From an uncultured Candidatus Saccharibacteria bacterium (lineage in GTDB: Bacteria > Patescibacteriota > Saccharimonadia > Saccharimonadales > Saccharimonadaceae), in assembly GCA_958399925.1 (NCBI GenBank), contig CATXOC010000002.1:170774-234773 (forward strand): a DNA stretch of 64,000 nt. Direction: 5' to 3'. Position numbers and translations under genes: made by a program. Below the pieces are notes generated by a model. It was not told the DNA's origin. It did not search any database and worked only from the letters and a program-made list of their open reading frames with translations. Shown here piece after piece: positions 27,050 through 34,988 of the stretch (positions are counted from its first letter, which is position 1; every line of letters begins with the position of its first letter).

Positions 27050-27475
27050 TTATTTTACCTTCTGGACGTAGCCTTTGAAGTCGTTGCTATTGGCGGGTCG
27101 AAATAGGTAAATAGGTAGGGTTGATTCGCGGCTTGATTCAGAACCAGATACACCGTAACGTTCTATTTGGATACGGTGTTTGATCTTATTCTTACCACAG
27201 TCGCAAACATTTTCTGAAAGCCTAACGTCATAGCGTGTCAAGTCAAAAGTACAAGGCTTGTCACTAACAGGCTCTTTCCCTCGCATAACTTTGGCAACCA
27301 AGTAAACTTCTTGGTTAGGAGTCTTCACTTCCTTGTTTAGCTTGCTTATCATCTCGCCAATCGCAATATGACCAGCCCATTCAGACAACAACATCTCTTC
27401 GCTGGGTTTCTCGTGATTGGTTAGCTTGATCTTGATATCAGATAAGCAATCGTTAACTTGTGGCGTATAGCTCAA
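27050..27475 (-). CDS. Orphan protein of unknown function, TTG start
   Basis: A 141-residue soluble protein of no known family, with a small Cys cluster (ENVCDCGKNK). TTG at 27475 is chosen because AAGGAGG lies 5 nt upstream; the longer GTG start at 27520 has no such site. Its promoter and terminator make it monocistronic. It resembles the neighbour at 27632-28003 in having a TTG start, a strong Shine-Dalgarno and the same promoter type, so the two may be expressed together. Confidence 0.65.
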   Translation of the reverse strand: MSYTPQVNDCLSDIKIKLTNHEKPSEEMLLSEWAGHIAIGEMISKLNKEVKTPNQEVYLVAKVMRGKEPVSDKPCTFDLTRYDVRLSENVCDCGKNKIKHRIQIERYGVSGSESSRESTLPIYLFRPANSNDFKGYVQKVK

Positions 27476-27547
27476 GTTAGCCTCCTTAGTAGTAGGTACT
27501 ACGACAGATCTCTGTCGCACAGATCACCTCAAAACGAGGTATTTAGC

Positions 27548-27576
27548 ATATTACCACGTTATATTAATAATGTCAA
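27548..27576 (-). promoter_or_regulatory. Strong promoter of the orphan gene starting at 27475
   Basis: TTGACA (27571-27576), 17-nt spacer, TAATAT (27548-27553). The leader of about 65 nt includes a CGACAGA/TCTGTCG inverted repeat and the AAGGAGG site. Confidence 0.7.
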
Positions 27577-27631
27577 TAAAAAGAAAACCACCTGCAATAA
27601 AACACAGGTGGTAAAAAGGAACGAGAGGGTG

Positions 27632-28003
27632 TCAGAACAAGCTAACGCGGTTAAGACCGCAATCAATCAAAATACCGCCTTCGGGGCGTTCATAGCTTAT
27701 GCCGCCATCACGAGAGATCCACCAGCCGCTAACAATAACAATAAATTGTTCTGATCTATTGATATACCCAGACGCAGACGCACCTGCAGACTTGGGATCT
27801 TCGGGGTTTTTGGGCTTTTTGCGAACGTTGGGATCTTTGCGAAGTATAGGGTACGATTTGTCACCGGCAGTAACTACGATATGACAACAGTCTTGGTTAT
27901 TACCAATCATATCCTTGAGCTCAATGCCCGTATTAGTATCAGGCTTATCCGTGTTGGGCTGACGATGGAAGCTAACACTATTGAAGTTTTCTACAATAAT
28001 CAA
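27632..28003 (-). CDS. Orphan protein of unknown function, TTG start
   Basis: A 123-residue soluble protein. The N-terminal half looks strand-rich; the middle is a Lys/Pro-rich stretch (about 57-70), and the C-terminal part holds SGWWISRDGG. No family recognised. The start is TTG at 28003, 5 nt after AAGGAGG. Its promoter lies about 70 nt upstream. It is followed by the promoter and gene of the neighbouring orphan, so it is probably its own transcript. Confidence 0.65.
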   Translation of the reverse strand: MIIVENFNSVSFHRQPNTDKPDTNTGIELKDMIGNNQDCCHIVVTAGDKSYPILRKDPNVRKKPKNPEDPKSAGASASGYINRSEQFIVIVSGWWISRDGGISYERPEGGILIDCGLNRVSLF

Positions 28004-28071
28004 TGGTACCTCCTTGTTTGGAACGATCTACTGAACGGCGGTAGTCACCGGTTGATATACAACTATTCGCC

Positions 28072-28100
28072 ATATTACTATATTATAGCGTTAATGTCAA
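28072..28100 (-). promoter_or_regulatory. Strong promoter of the orphan gene starting at 28003
   Basis: TTGACA (28095-28100), 17-nt spacer, TAATAT (28072-28077). It is nearly the same as the promoter at 27548-27576. Confidence 0.7.
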
Positions 28101-28110
28101 TAATGTAGTA

Positions 28111-28974
28111 CTATTTGACACCCCATTGATTGCCACCTAACGGCTGAATATAAGCATTAAGTTCTAGCATAGTAAGAGCCGCCATGAAATCAGCTGCGTC
28201 GAGATTGGATAATTTAGCCAAGCGATCACCATCATGTTCGCCGCTCAGAATCAAATCGTATACCTTCTGCGATTCAGGCGAATCAAAGCGTATCCGCGTA
28301 GTCTTTTGTTCTTCTAGCTCGTGACGGATACCCAAATGATCTAGGACATCTTGACTAGACAAAATCGGCGCTGCGCCCTGCGCAATCAGACGATTACAGC
28401 CCACCGATAATGGCGAAGTAACATTACCTGGCACCGCCATTACCTCCTTGCCCTGCTGGATAGCGTGACTAGCAGTATTTAGCGTCCCACTATGTTCACC
28501 AGCCTCAATTACAATGACTATATCAGCCAGAGCACTAATCAAGCGATTCCGTTGCAGAAAGTTCTCTTTATAAACAGGTGCATCGGGCGAATATTCGCTA
28601 ATTATAGCGCCACCATTTTCGACGATTCGTTCTGCTAGTGCATGATTAGCATGTGGATGCGGATTTTCTAGACCGTTACCAATTACCGCTACAGTTTTTC
28701 CGCCCACCTCCAAGCAGGCGCGGTGTGCTAATGCGTCATGTCCAATAGCCAAGCCACTGACAATAATGACGCCATGTTTAGCGAGCTCAGACACCAAACG
28801 CCCACTAATTTCGCGGCCGTAGCTAGTAGGCTTACGGGAACCAACAACAGCCACTGTTGGCAGCGGTTCTGGTATAGTTCCGACATACCATAAGCATTTA
28901 GGTGGTTTGTCAATAACTGTGGTACGCTGTAGAAATTTGCTTTCTTGGGGTGATATTTGCTTGATATTTTTCAT
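28111..28974 (-). CDS. dprA: DNA-processing protein DprA (Smf)
   Basis: This 287-residue protein loads RecA onto incoming single-stranded DNA in natural transformation. The Rossmann-type core shows VAVVGSRKPTSYGRE, IIVSGLAIGHDALAH, VIGNGLENPHPHANH, SEYSPDAPVYKENFLQRN and IVIEAGEHSGTLNTA. A small winged-helix-like C-terminal domain follows. ATG at 28974 is chosen over TTG at 28998. It implies that the organism can take up DNA; no com genes are in this window. The 3' end is about 10 bp past the promoter at 28072-28100. Confidence 0.94.
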   Translation of the reverse strand: MKNIKQISPQESKFLQRTTVIDKPPKCLWYVGTIPEPLPTVAVVGSRKPTSYGREISGRLVSELAKHGVIIVSGLAIGHDALAHRACLEVGGKTVAVIGNGLENPHPHANHALAERIVENGGAIISEYSPDAPVYKENFLQRNRLISALADIVIVIEAGEHSGTLNTASHAIQQGKEVMAVPGNVTSPLSVGCNRLIAQGAAPILSSQDVLDHLGIRHELEEQKTTRIRFDSPESQKVYDLILSGEHDGDRLAKLSNLDAADFMAALTMLELNAYIQPLGGNQWGVK

Positions 28975-28991
28975 GTTTTCTTGTAATAGTG

Positions 28992-29020
28992 TTGACAATA
29001 AACAAAAGGTGTGCTAATAT
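28992..29020 (+). promoter_or_regulatory. Strong promoter of the candidate RNA at 29027
   Basis: TTGACA (28992-28997), 17-nt spacer, TGC-TAATAT (29015-29020), facing away from dprA. Confidence 0.75.
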
Positions 29021-29026
29021 TAACAT

Positions 29027-29313
29027 TGTTATCGAGTTAGTGCAACTAACTAACCACGACAAGCACCTTATACCCCCTATTTTAACACGAATGTGTTAGG
29101 CTACGCGCGGATGAAAGTATCTACCCTCCACTTTTCGTCGCATGTTCTATATTGCGGCAAATCAGCGCGTATCTAACCCTCTTGACCGGCGGACCCCATG
29201 TTGTGAGGTGGGTCACGCTTGCTAGCAATAGCTACCTTATAATGGGGTGTCGAGAGGTCAAATAGCCCGCTGAATGTAACGATGCCCACCCTTGTTACAT
29301 CGGCGGGCTTTTT
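29027..29313 (+). ncRNA. Candidate structured non-coding RNA between dprA and pth
   Basis: About 287 nt bounded by a consensus promoter and a long intrinsic terminator, with no ORF carrying a start and Shine-Dalgarno. Stems visible: GTTAG/CTAAC, TAACAC/GTGTTA, the 7-bp TACGCGC/GCGCGTA enclosing GATGAAAGT/ACTTTTCGTC, and the nested CCTCTTGAC/GTCGAGAGG around ACCCCAT/ATGGGGT. I could not match it to RNase P RNA (no GAGGAAAGTCC core), tmRNA (no tRNA-like end) or SRP RNA (no GGAAGCAGCC). A divergent 6S RNA or a lineage-specific RNA remain possible. Confidence 0.65.
29264..29313 (+). terminator. Intrinsic terminator of the candidate RNA
   Basis: Two stacked stems, AGCCCGC/GCGGGCT and ATGTAAC/GTTACAT, enclose a 13-nt loop and are followed by TTTTT. 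Confidence 0.85.
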
Positions 29314-29338
29314 GAGTGGCTATTTACATTACTAATCT

Positions 29339-29944
29339 TTATTTGTTATCTAACGTGCGCGTATTTGAAATCGCCATTGTAGTCACAACAAGTTTACCCA
29401 CGATAAAATCTTCAACAAGACTTTTAACGATGGGCAGCCCTGATTCAAACAAACTCTGATCAAACTGGTTCAGGCGACATAGTACATAGTCGCGTCGGTC
29501 GTGCGTAGGCTGAGTATCACCATCGTGAGTAGGTGTTTGTCCTGAGCCAATGCGAATACGCGCAAAATTACCGCTAATGGTAGCAATAATATTTTTAATG
29601 CCGTTATTACCTGCATCGCTACCATTTTTACGGGTGCGAATAGTACCTAAGGGTAACGCCATTTCATCATGAATCACCAATATATCAGTATTGTCCAGTT
29701 TATAAAACTGCTTTATTTTTTGAATAGCGTTGCCAACCAAGTTGTAATACGTTGTAGGCTTGAGTAAGATAACCTTCTCGCCGCCAATCGAAGCAGTCGC
29801 AATAACGCCGCTGAATTTTGTTTCGCTACTCCAACTACTAGCATTCCACTGCCGCACCAAATAATCTAGCACTGCAAAACCGAAGTTATGGCGCGTACCA
29901 GTATATTCCGCTCCTGGGTTACCTAGTCCAACAATTAGTTTCAT
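29339..29944 (-). CDS. pth: Peptidyl-tRNA hydrolase
   Basis: This 201-residue enzyme recycles peptidyl-tRNA released by stalled ribosomes. GLGNPGAEYTGTRHNFGF carries the Asn and catalytic His; KPTTYYNLVG and VIHDEMALPLGTIR follow the family. In the segment that is usually GGHNGLK the sequence is AGNNGIK, so the usual second His is Asn. The catalytic His is kept, so activity is expected. TGT-TATAAT (29954-29959) lies 9 nt before the ATG with no Shine-Dalgarno. Confidence 0.94.
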   Translation of the reverse strand: MKLIVGLGNPGAEYTGTRHNFGFAVLDYLVRQWNASSWSSETKFSGVIATASIGGEKVILLKPTTYYNLVGNAIQKIKQFYKLDNTDILVIHDEMALPLGTIRTRKNGSDAGNNGIKNIIATISGNFARIRIGSGQTPTHDGDTQPTHDRRDYVLCRLNQFDQSLFESGLPIVKSLVEDFIVGKLVVTTMAISNTRTLDNK

Positions 29945-29977
29945 ATCGCTATTATTATAACACTACACTAAACTGCC

Positions 29978-32900
29978 TTATTTACCGCTATAAGGTATAC
30001 CGTGCGAAATCTTGTATAGATAATCATCAACAGCAGGGTTGCTGCTCTTATGCCCTTTTAGACTATAGAACATTGCGTCCTGTCGAACTTTGTTGTCAAA
30101 GTTAGATAGCATACGTTGTCGTCTAGTTTCATCATCGTACATTGCTGATTGATTTGGCCACACGGAATTCTCACGGAACTTGGAATACTGTTCACGGAGC
30201 TTTAAGACGTCGCCTCCGGCACCACCCACAAAACCAGTCGAGCCAGACGTACTATAAGATGGTGTAGGTGCGCTAGCGGCCGGCATAGCGCCAATGTCGC
30301 TATTACCAATATTGTCAACAGTTATACTGTTGATTTTCCTGCTAACCGAACGTTCAAAGGAGCTGCGGATTTCCTTGTCGGCACTGGACTTTGCCTGCGG
30401 ATTGCCAGTTACACGATCTATATAGTTTTCATGTATTGGCTCCATCTTAGCATCAAAGTTTTCCTGATTGCGTCCAGGTTGCGACTTAATCTCACTAATA
30501 TGCGCAACTTTACTTAGGTCATTCGGGTCTGGGTGATAGTCACCATTGTAGGTGTCCTGTATCTTCTGATAAGTCTTTTTATCCATATCAACTAGCGGAT
30601 TGTTGCCTTTAGCGGTTTGCTTGAGCATAGCGTCTATTCGCTTGCTACCACCATCGACAGCAATCTTTACTAGTTCATCCTTAGTATCGCCACTAATCAT
30701 CGGCATACCCATCCGAGTATCATTGCTATACTGCAATGCGCCCAATGTATTAGCAGCCGCAGCAGACATGCTTCCATTGATGTCGTCTACAGCATTGGCA
30801 ATATCTGCATCAGTAACACTGTATTTATCACCAAACTGCTCTTGAATATCTTTATTGCCGCGACTTGAGGCGTTTAAAATGTCCGCAGCAGTAACGCTCT
30901 CATCACCAGATAAGCCTTGATCCTGATTATACTGATCGGCCTTAGCTTGAGCCGCCATGACAGCAGCAGCTTCAGCACGATGACCAGATATCTGCTGTTG
31001 CGACATGCTAGCCAACTTACCTGGACTAACATTAACTGCATCAGTCAAAATCTTTTGATCGATATCAGCCTGGCTAGACACAGTCGGATTACTGCCAGTT
31101 AGACCCAGCATTTTATTAAGCGCCGGGGCGCCAACTATAGAGTTTCCAGATTTTGCCATAACAGAAACACCTGTACTGGCAAGCGCAGCCCAATTGTCAC
31201 GCGCCTGAAATCCAGCTACGCCGCTCGCCTGAATCTGTCGACCACGCTCTGCTAAATGAACCAACAGCTCGTAGTTTTGCTTGTGCGTCATATTAATGCC
31301 ATCCATTTCAATCAGCGCCTCCCACGTAGCATCATCCAGTTGCTGGCCAGACTTATACTTACCAGTAGTTAGCATATCCATACGATCTTTTAATGGCATA
31401 GTTTCAGCGATTGCGGCAGCATTTTTTCTGGCTTTATTACGTTGTCGACCGATCATAGCATCATAAGCGCCAGAACGTCGTCTAATATCAGCCTGACGCG
31501 CACTACCCGCTCTGCCGCCAATTGCAGTGCTAGCCGCACCCAGTGCTGTACGAGCAGCAAAGGCGCGTAATCCCGATTTACCCGCGTATTCCTGGCCCAT
31601 ACGGCTAAGGTTTCTAGCTGCACTTAGACGCCCTCGCGCCATAGCACTTCGCCCACGCATTACAGCGTGACTGCCCATGGAATGCTGATAAGCATTACCT
31701 ACTTTATCACTAGCCTTTGATTTCATCCCTTTGGTTAGACCACCACCAGCCCTACTAATAGCACTGCCAATTCCAGGTACACCTTTTAATATCTTAAACA
31801 TTATTGCTGGCGCCGCAATCAATGGTACACCCAACACGCCTATCGACATAATTCTAGAGAACAGACTGTCACCTTTAATGATAGAAGAGGCTAGCTGGCT
31901 AGCGCCGAACAACATACTAATAGCAGGATATGCAATGAGCATTGATATAAATAAATTCTTCCATTTAACAAACACTTTATTAGTGCCCGGCAATATAGCC
32001 ATAGCGATAGCAATTGGCGCTACAACACACAACATAACGACAATCGCCTGGCGCATTATCATAATTAGTAGCACCAAACCCATAGCCAAGATAACAAAAC
32101 CCAACACTGGCAGTATTGCAGCTGTCCCACCAAAAGCAGCTACCCCACCTGCACCAGCTAATGCAATCGCATTGGCGGCTATATCAGCAAACCCAGGTGT
32201 ATTTTCACCACCAATTGACATACTTGCGCCCCTGAAGAATCCATTTAGATTTGCACCCAAGATATTGCTCATATCGACCGCAACAGCGCACAACCACCAA
32301 GACAGATTAATTAGGATAGCGAAAACTATTAGCTTTGGCAACATCTTCTTAACGCTGTAATTAGACATAGCACCAAATCCATTACCTGTAGCCTCTGAAT
32401 ATATGATGAATAGAAATACTATAGCTAACACTATATTAGCAATTGGCAGAAAGGTCTGAAAAGCCGCGAAAGCACCACTATTAGTGCTAAATAAGCTGTT
32501 AGAATCGATCTCTAGAATCTTTTGCAACACAGTGAACATACCATCACTGACAAACCCCATAAAGCTAGTAACCGGACAAAGTATCCAACCGATATAACGA
32601 ATTTGACAGTAGCTAGTATACTGTTTATCCTCAACACCAGTATCATTAACGAGGTCAATACATTTGCCATCGCGATATATCTTTCCTTGGTTAGTACACT
32701 GCTTCGCCGTTGCCATAATATCGCTAGCATCCTTAGCAGCCCCACCCAATATAGTTAGCTGTTCGTCCTCGCTTTTACCTTGTAGATTGTATTGGTTCTT
32801 AAACTTATCATAGGTACACCTAGCTATTGCGTCGCCGTCATTAGCATGACTTTTAACACACTGCGTAACACCCGGTTTTACGTTAGCTGAACATGATTTA

Positions 32901-33433
32901 AAGCCTTTTGAATTGCTTTTACCTTGGTTTTTACATATTGCATTGACAAGATTATCAACCGATCCGGTCAACGCGTCGCTTTTATTACCAGTATTTAAAT
33001 CTTTAATGGCTACAGGCTCGTCACAATCAACCACTAGGTATGTAGACACTAAAGAAAATGGATTATCGTCTGATTTAATATTAATAACACATTTGCGATA
33101 TGCTTTGTTACCCGCACACACCGCATTCATCGGCCATTTACCATTGCCATTCAATTCATCCTGGACGTACGAGCCAACAGCCCCAGGCTTATCACCTCTA
33201 GTGCATTTAGTGTATTCCTTTTTCAGATGCTTGTTGTAAATTTGCGTCCAACCCGCACCATAATTGCCTTGATCACAGACTCGTCCGGGGGAGCCACCAG
33301 GAAATCTACAGGTTATAGCAGGCTCTTCCCAATGATCCTTCTTAGCATTGGCAACTTGATTAGCTGTCACAACTATGCCAACCATTGAAACAATGGCTAG
33401 CAATACAACAATTCCCTTGCCCCTTTTTAACAT
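29978..33433 (-). CDS. VirB6/TrbL-like polytopic membrane protein
   Basis: A 1151-residue protein. An N-terminal signal-like helix precedes a Cys-rich extracellular domain of about 250 residues (for example ITCRFPGG, KQCTNQGKIYRDGKCI). Several membrane helices follow between about 320 and 560, including a long Gly/Ala-rich hydrophobic block. The rest (about 560-1150) is a hydrophilic, Ala/Ser/Gln-rich cytosolic region. This layout resembles VirB6/TrbL channel proteins of type IV secretion systems. ATG at 33433 is preferred over 33445 because TATGAT ends 7 nt before it. Confidence 0.7.
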   Translation of the reverse strand: MLKRGKGIVVLLAIVSMVGIVVTANQVANAKKDHWEEPAITCRFPGGSPGRVCDQGNYGAGWTQIYNKHLKKEYTKCTRGDKPGAVGSYVQDELNGNGKWPMNAVCAGNKAYRKCVINIKSDDNPFSLVSTYLVVDCDEPVAIKDLNTGNKSDALTGSVDNLVNAICKNQGKSNSKGFKSCSANVKPGVTQCVKSHANDGDAIARCTYDKFKNQYNLQGKSEDEQLTILGGAAKDASDIMATAKQCTNQGKIYRDGKCIDLVNDTGVEDKQYTSYCQIRYIGWILCPVTSFMGFVSDGMFTVLQKILEIDSNSLFSTNSGAFAAFQTFLPIANIVLAIVFLFIIYSEATGNGFGAMSNYSVKKMLPKLIVFAILINLSWWLCAVAVDMSNILGANLNGFFRGASMSIGGENTPGFADIAANAIALAGAGGVAAFGGTAAILPVLGFVILAMGLVLLIMIMRQAIVVMLCVVAPIAIAMAILPGTNKVFVKWKNLFISMLIAYPAISMLFGASQLASSIIKGDSLFSRIMSIGVLGVPLIAAPAIMFKILKGVPGIGSAISRAGGGLTKGMKSKASDKVGNAYQHSMGSHAVMRGRSAMARGRLSAARNLSRMGQEYAGKSGLRAFAARTALGAASTAIGGRAGSARQADIRRRSGAYDAMIGRQRNKARKNAAAIAETMPLKDRMDMLTTGKYKSGQQLDDATWEALIEMDGINMTHKQNYELLVHLAERGRQIQASGVAGFQARDNWAALASTGVSVMAKSGNSIVGAPALNKMLGLTGSNPTVSSQADIDQKILTDAVNVSPGKLASMSQQQISGHRAEAAAVMAAQAKADQYNQDQGLSGDESVTAADILNASSRGNKDIQEQFGDKYSVTDADIANAVDDINGSMSAAAANTLGALQYSNDTRMGMPMISGDTKDELVKIAVDGGSKRIDAMLKQTAKGNNPLVDMDKKTYQKIQDTYNGDYHPDPNDLSKVAHISEIKSQPGRNQENFDAKMEPIHENYIDRVTGNPQAKSSADKEIRSSFERSVSRKINSITVDNIGNSDIGAMPAASAPTPSYSTSGSTGFVGGAGGDVLKLREQYSKFRENSVWPNQSAMYDDETRRQRMLSNFDNKVRQDAMFYSLKGHKSSNPAVDDYLYKISHGIPYSGK

Positions 33434-33524
33434 ATGCTTAATCATATGTTACCAGTTCAGCAATCATTCTTCAACCGACTTATATTAAACTTATTATTTG
33501 TTCATGAGGCATCCGACAAACAGC

Positions 33525-34904
33525 TCACTGTTTACGACGATCTCGTCCACTGGCCTTGTCGCGATTGGCTTTTATCTGCTTTTCGTCGCGAAAGCTAAAC
33601 TTGATTGGCGTACCAACGTATCCGCCAAAGCTCTCTCGCCATTGCGATTCCAGAAAACGCTTGTATGACCAGTGTAGATATTTCAAGTTTGCACCATATA
33701 TCACGAACCACGGCGGGCAGACATCTGTTTGCACAACATAGCGCAGCTTTGGATGAGTGTTCTTTAGACCAGCGGGCGGATGCTTTAGTAAACATTTGTG
33801 TAGACAATCATTGAGCTTGCTAGTACTAACAGTCTGATTGCGCGTCTCTTCAATTTGCATAACAAGATCAAATATTTTTGTGACGTTTTGACCTGTCACT
33901 GATGAAGTGAAAATTAGCGGTGCCCATGGAGCAAAGTCAAAGGTGCGCGCAATTTTAGGTGCTAATGCGTCACGTGTGTAGGCGTCTTTACCCATTACAA
34001 TATCCCACTTACTAACCACTATAATTAGACCCTTACCTGCATCCATAATCTGACCAGCTAGCTTGGCATCCAAGTTAGTGTTTAGCTCGTTCACGTCCAT
34101 CAATAGCAAGCATATGTCAGCTTCTTCAATCGCACTAACCGTACGCAAGACACTGAACTTTTCGATACCTCGCTCAATCTTACCACTGCGTCGTACTCCC
34201 GCCGTGTCTAACAGTTGAATCGTCTTGCCATGATATCGAACATCGATACGGTTAATATCACGCGTAGTACCCGCAACTGGCGCAACTACAGCCTGCTGTT
34301 TGTTCGCCAAGGTATTAAACAGATAAGATTTTCCAGCATTTGGGCGACCAATCAGAGCAACTTTTATAACATCATCGACGTCTTTGCCGTGAACATGCGG
34401 AATACGTGCCATAATTTCGCGGCTCAAGCGCTCTATGCCGCGATTATGCTCGGCTGAAGTTAGAACAATATCAGACTGTTTAATGCCGAGGCGCAGGTAG
34501 TTCTCTAACGGAAAATGTTCTTTAATGTCAATTTTGTTGAGAACCAGTAGTACCGGCTTCTTGTGGCGCAGAATAACCTTAGCTAGGTCACGATCGTCTT
34601 GCGTTGCATCTTCGGTGCAGTCCTTCATAAATAGAATTAGATCAGCACTGTCAATAGCGTCGTTAACTTGGTCTTGGATGGTGGTTTCAAACTCATCCTG
34701 CGGGTCATCCTTTAAGCCTGCGGTATCAATTAATATATACGAGCCATCATTATTATTAATGCGTCGATAGATAGCGTCACGAGTAGTACCAGACTCACGT
34801 GCAACAATCGCATCCATCGAACCGACTAAACGATTGAAGATAGATGATTTGCCAGCATTAGTACGACCGACAATAGCTACTATGGGAAGTTTTCTATTTG
34901 ACAT
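33525..34904 (-). CDS. der: Ribosome-assembly GTPase Der (EngA)
   Basis: A 459-residue protein with two tandem GTPase domains and a C-terminal KH-like domain, required for 50S assembly. The first G1 is GRTNAGKSSIF with DTAGLKDDPQ and NKID; the second is GRPNAGKSYLF with DTAGVRRSGKIERG and SKWD. The C-terminus shows the basic RGRRD-type tail. TGA-TATAAT (34914-34919) lies 9 nt before the ATG. Confidence 0.96.
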   Translation of the reverse strand: MSNRKLPIVAIVGRTNAGKSSIFNRLVGSMDAIVARESGTTRDAIYRRINNNDGSYILIDTAGLKDDPQDEFETTIQDQVNDAIDSADLILFMKDCTEDATQDDRDLAKVILRHKKPVLLVLNKIDIKEHFPLENYLRLGIKQSDIVLTSAEHNRGIERLSREIMARIPHVHGKDVDDVIKVALIGRPNAGKSYLFNTLANKQQAVVAPVAGTTRDINRIDVRYHGKTIQLLDTAGVRRSGKIERGIEKFSVLRTVSAIEEADICLLLMDVNELNTNLDAKLAGQIMDAGKGLIIVVSKWDIVMGKDAYTRDALAPKIARTFDFAPWAPLIFTSSVTGQNVTKIFDLVMQIEETRNQTVSTSKLNDCLHKCLLKHPPAGLKNTHPKLRYVVQTDVCPPWFVIYGANLKYLHWSYKRFLESQWRESFGGYVGTPIKFSFRDEKQIKANRDKASGRDRRKQ

Positions 34905-34988
34905 GATATACAGATTATATCATGAAAACAGCTTAACGTCATGCTAAAATGACTAAAAACTCATCGACTAGACCTTGCAGCTAAATAT

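Noticed and set aside
28975..28998. TTG at 28998 as the start of dprA
   Set aside because: The ATG at 28974 gives a normal DprA N-terminus; the extension lies over the divergent promoter and has no Shine-Dalgarno.
31731..32360. Plus-strand 209-codon open frame
   Set aside because: Antisense shadow of the hydrophobic segment of the VirB6-like gene; its composition mirrors the membrane helices.
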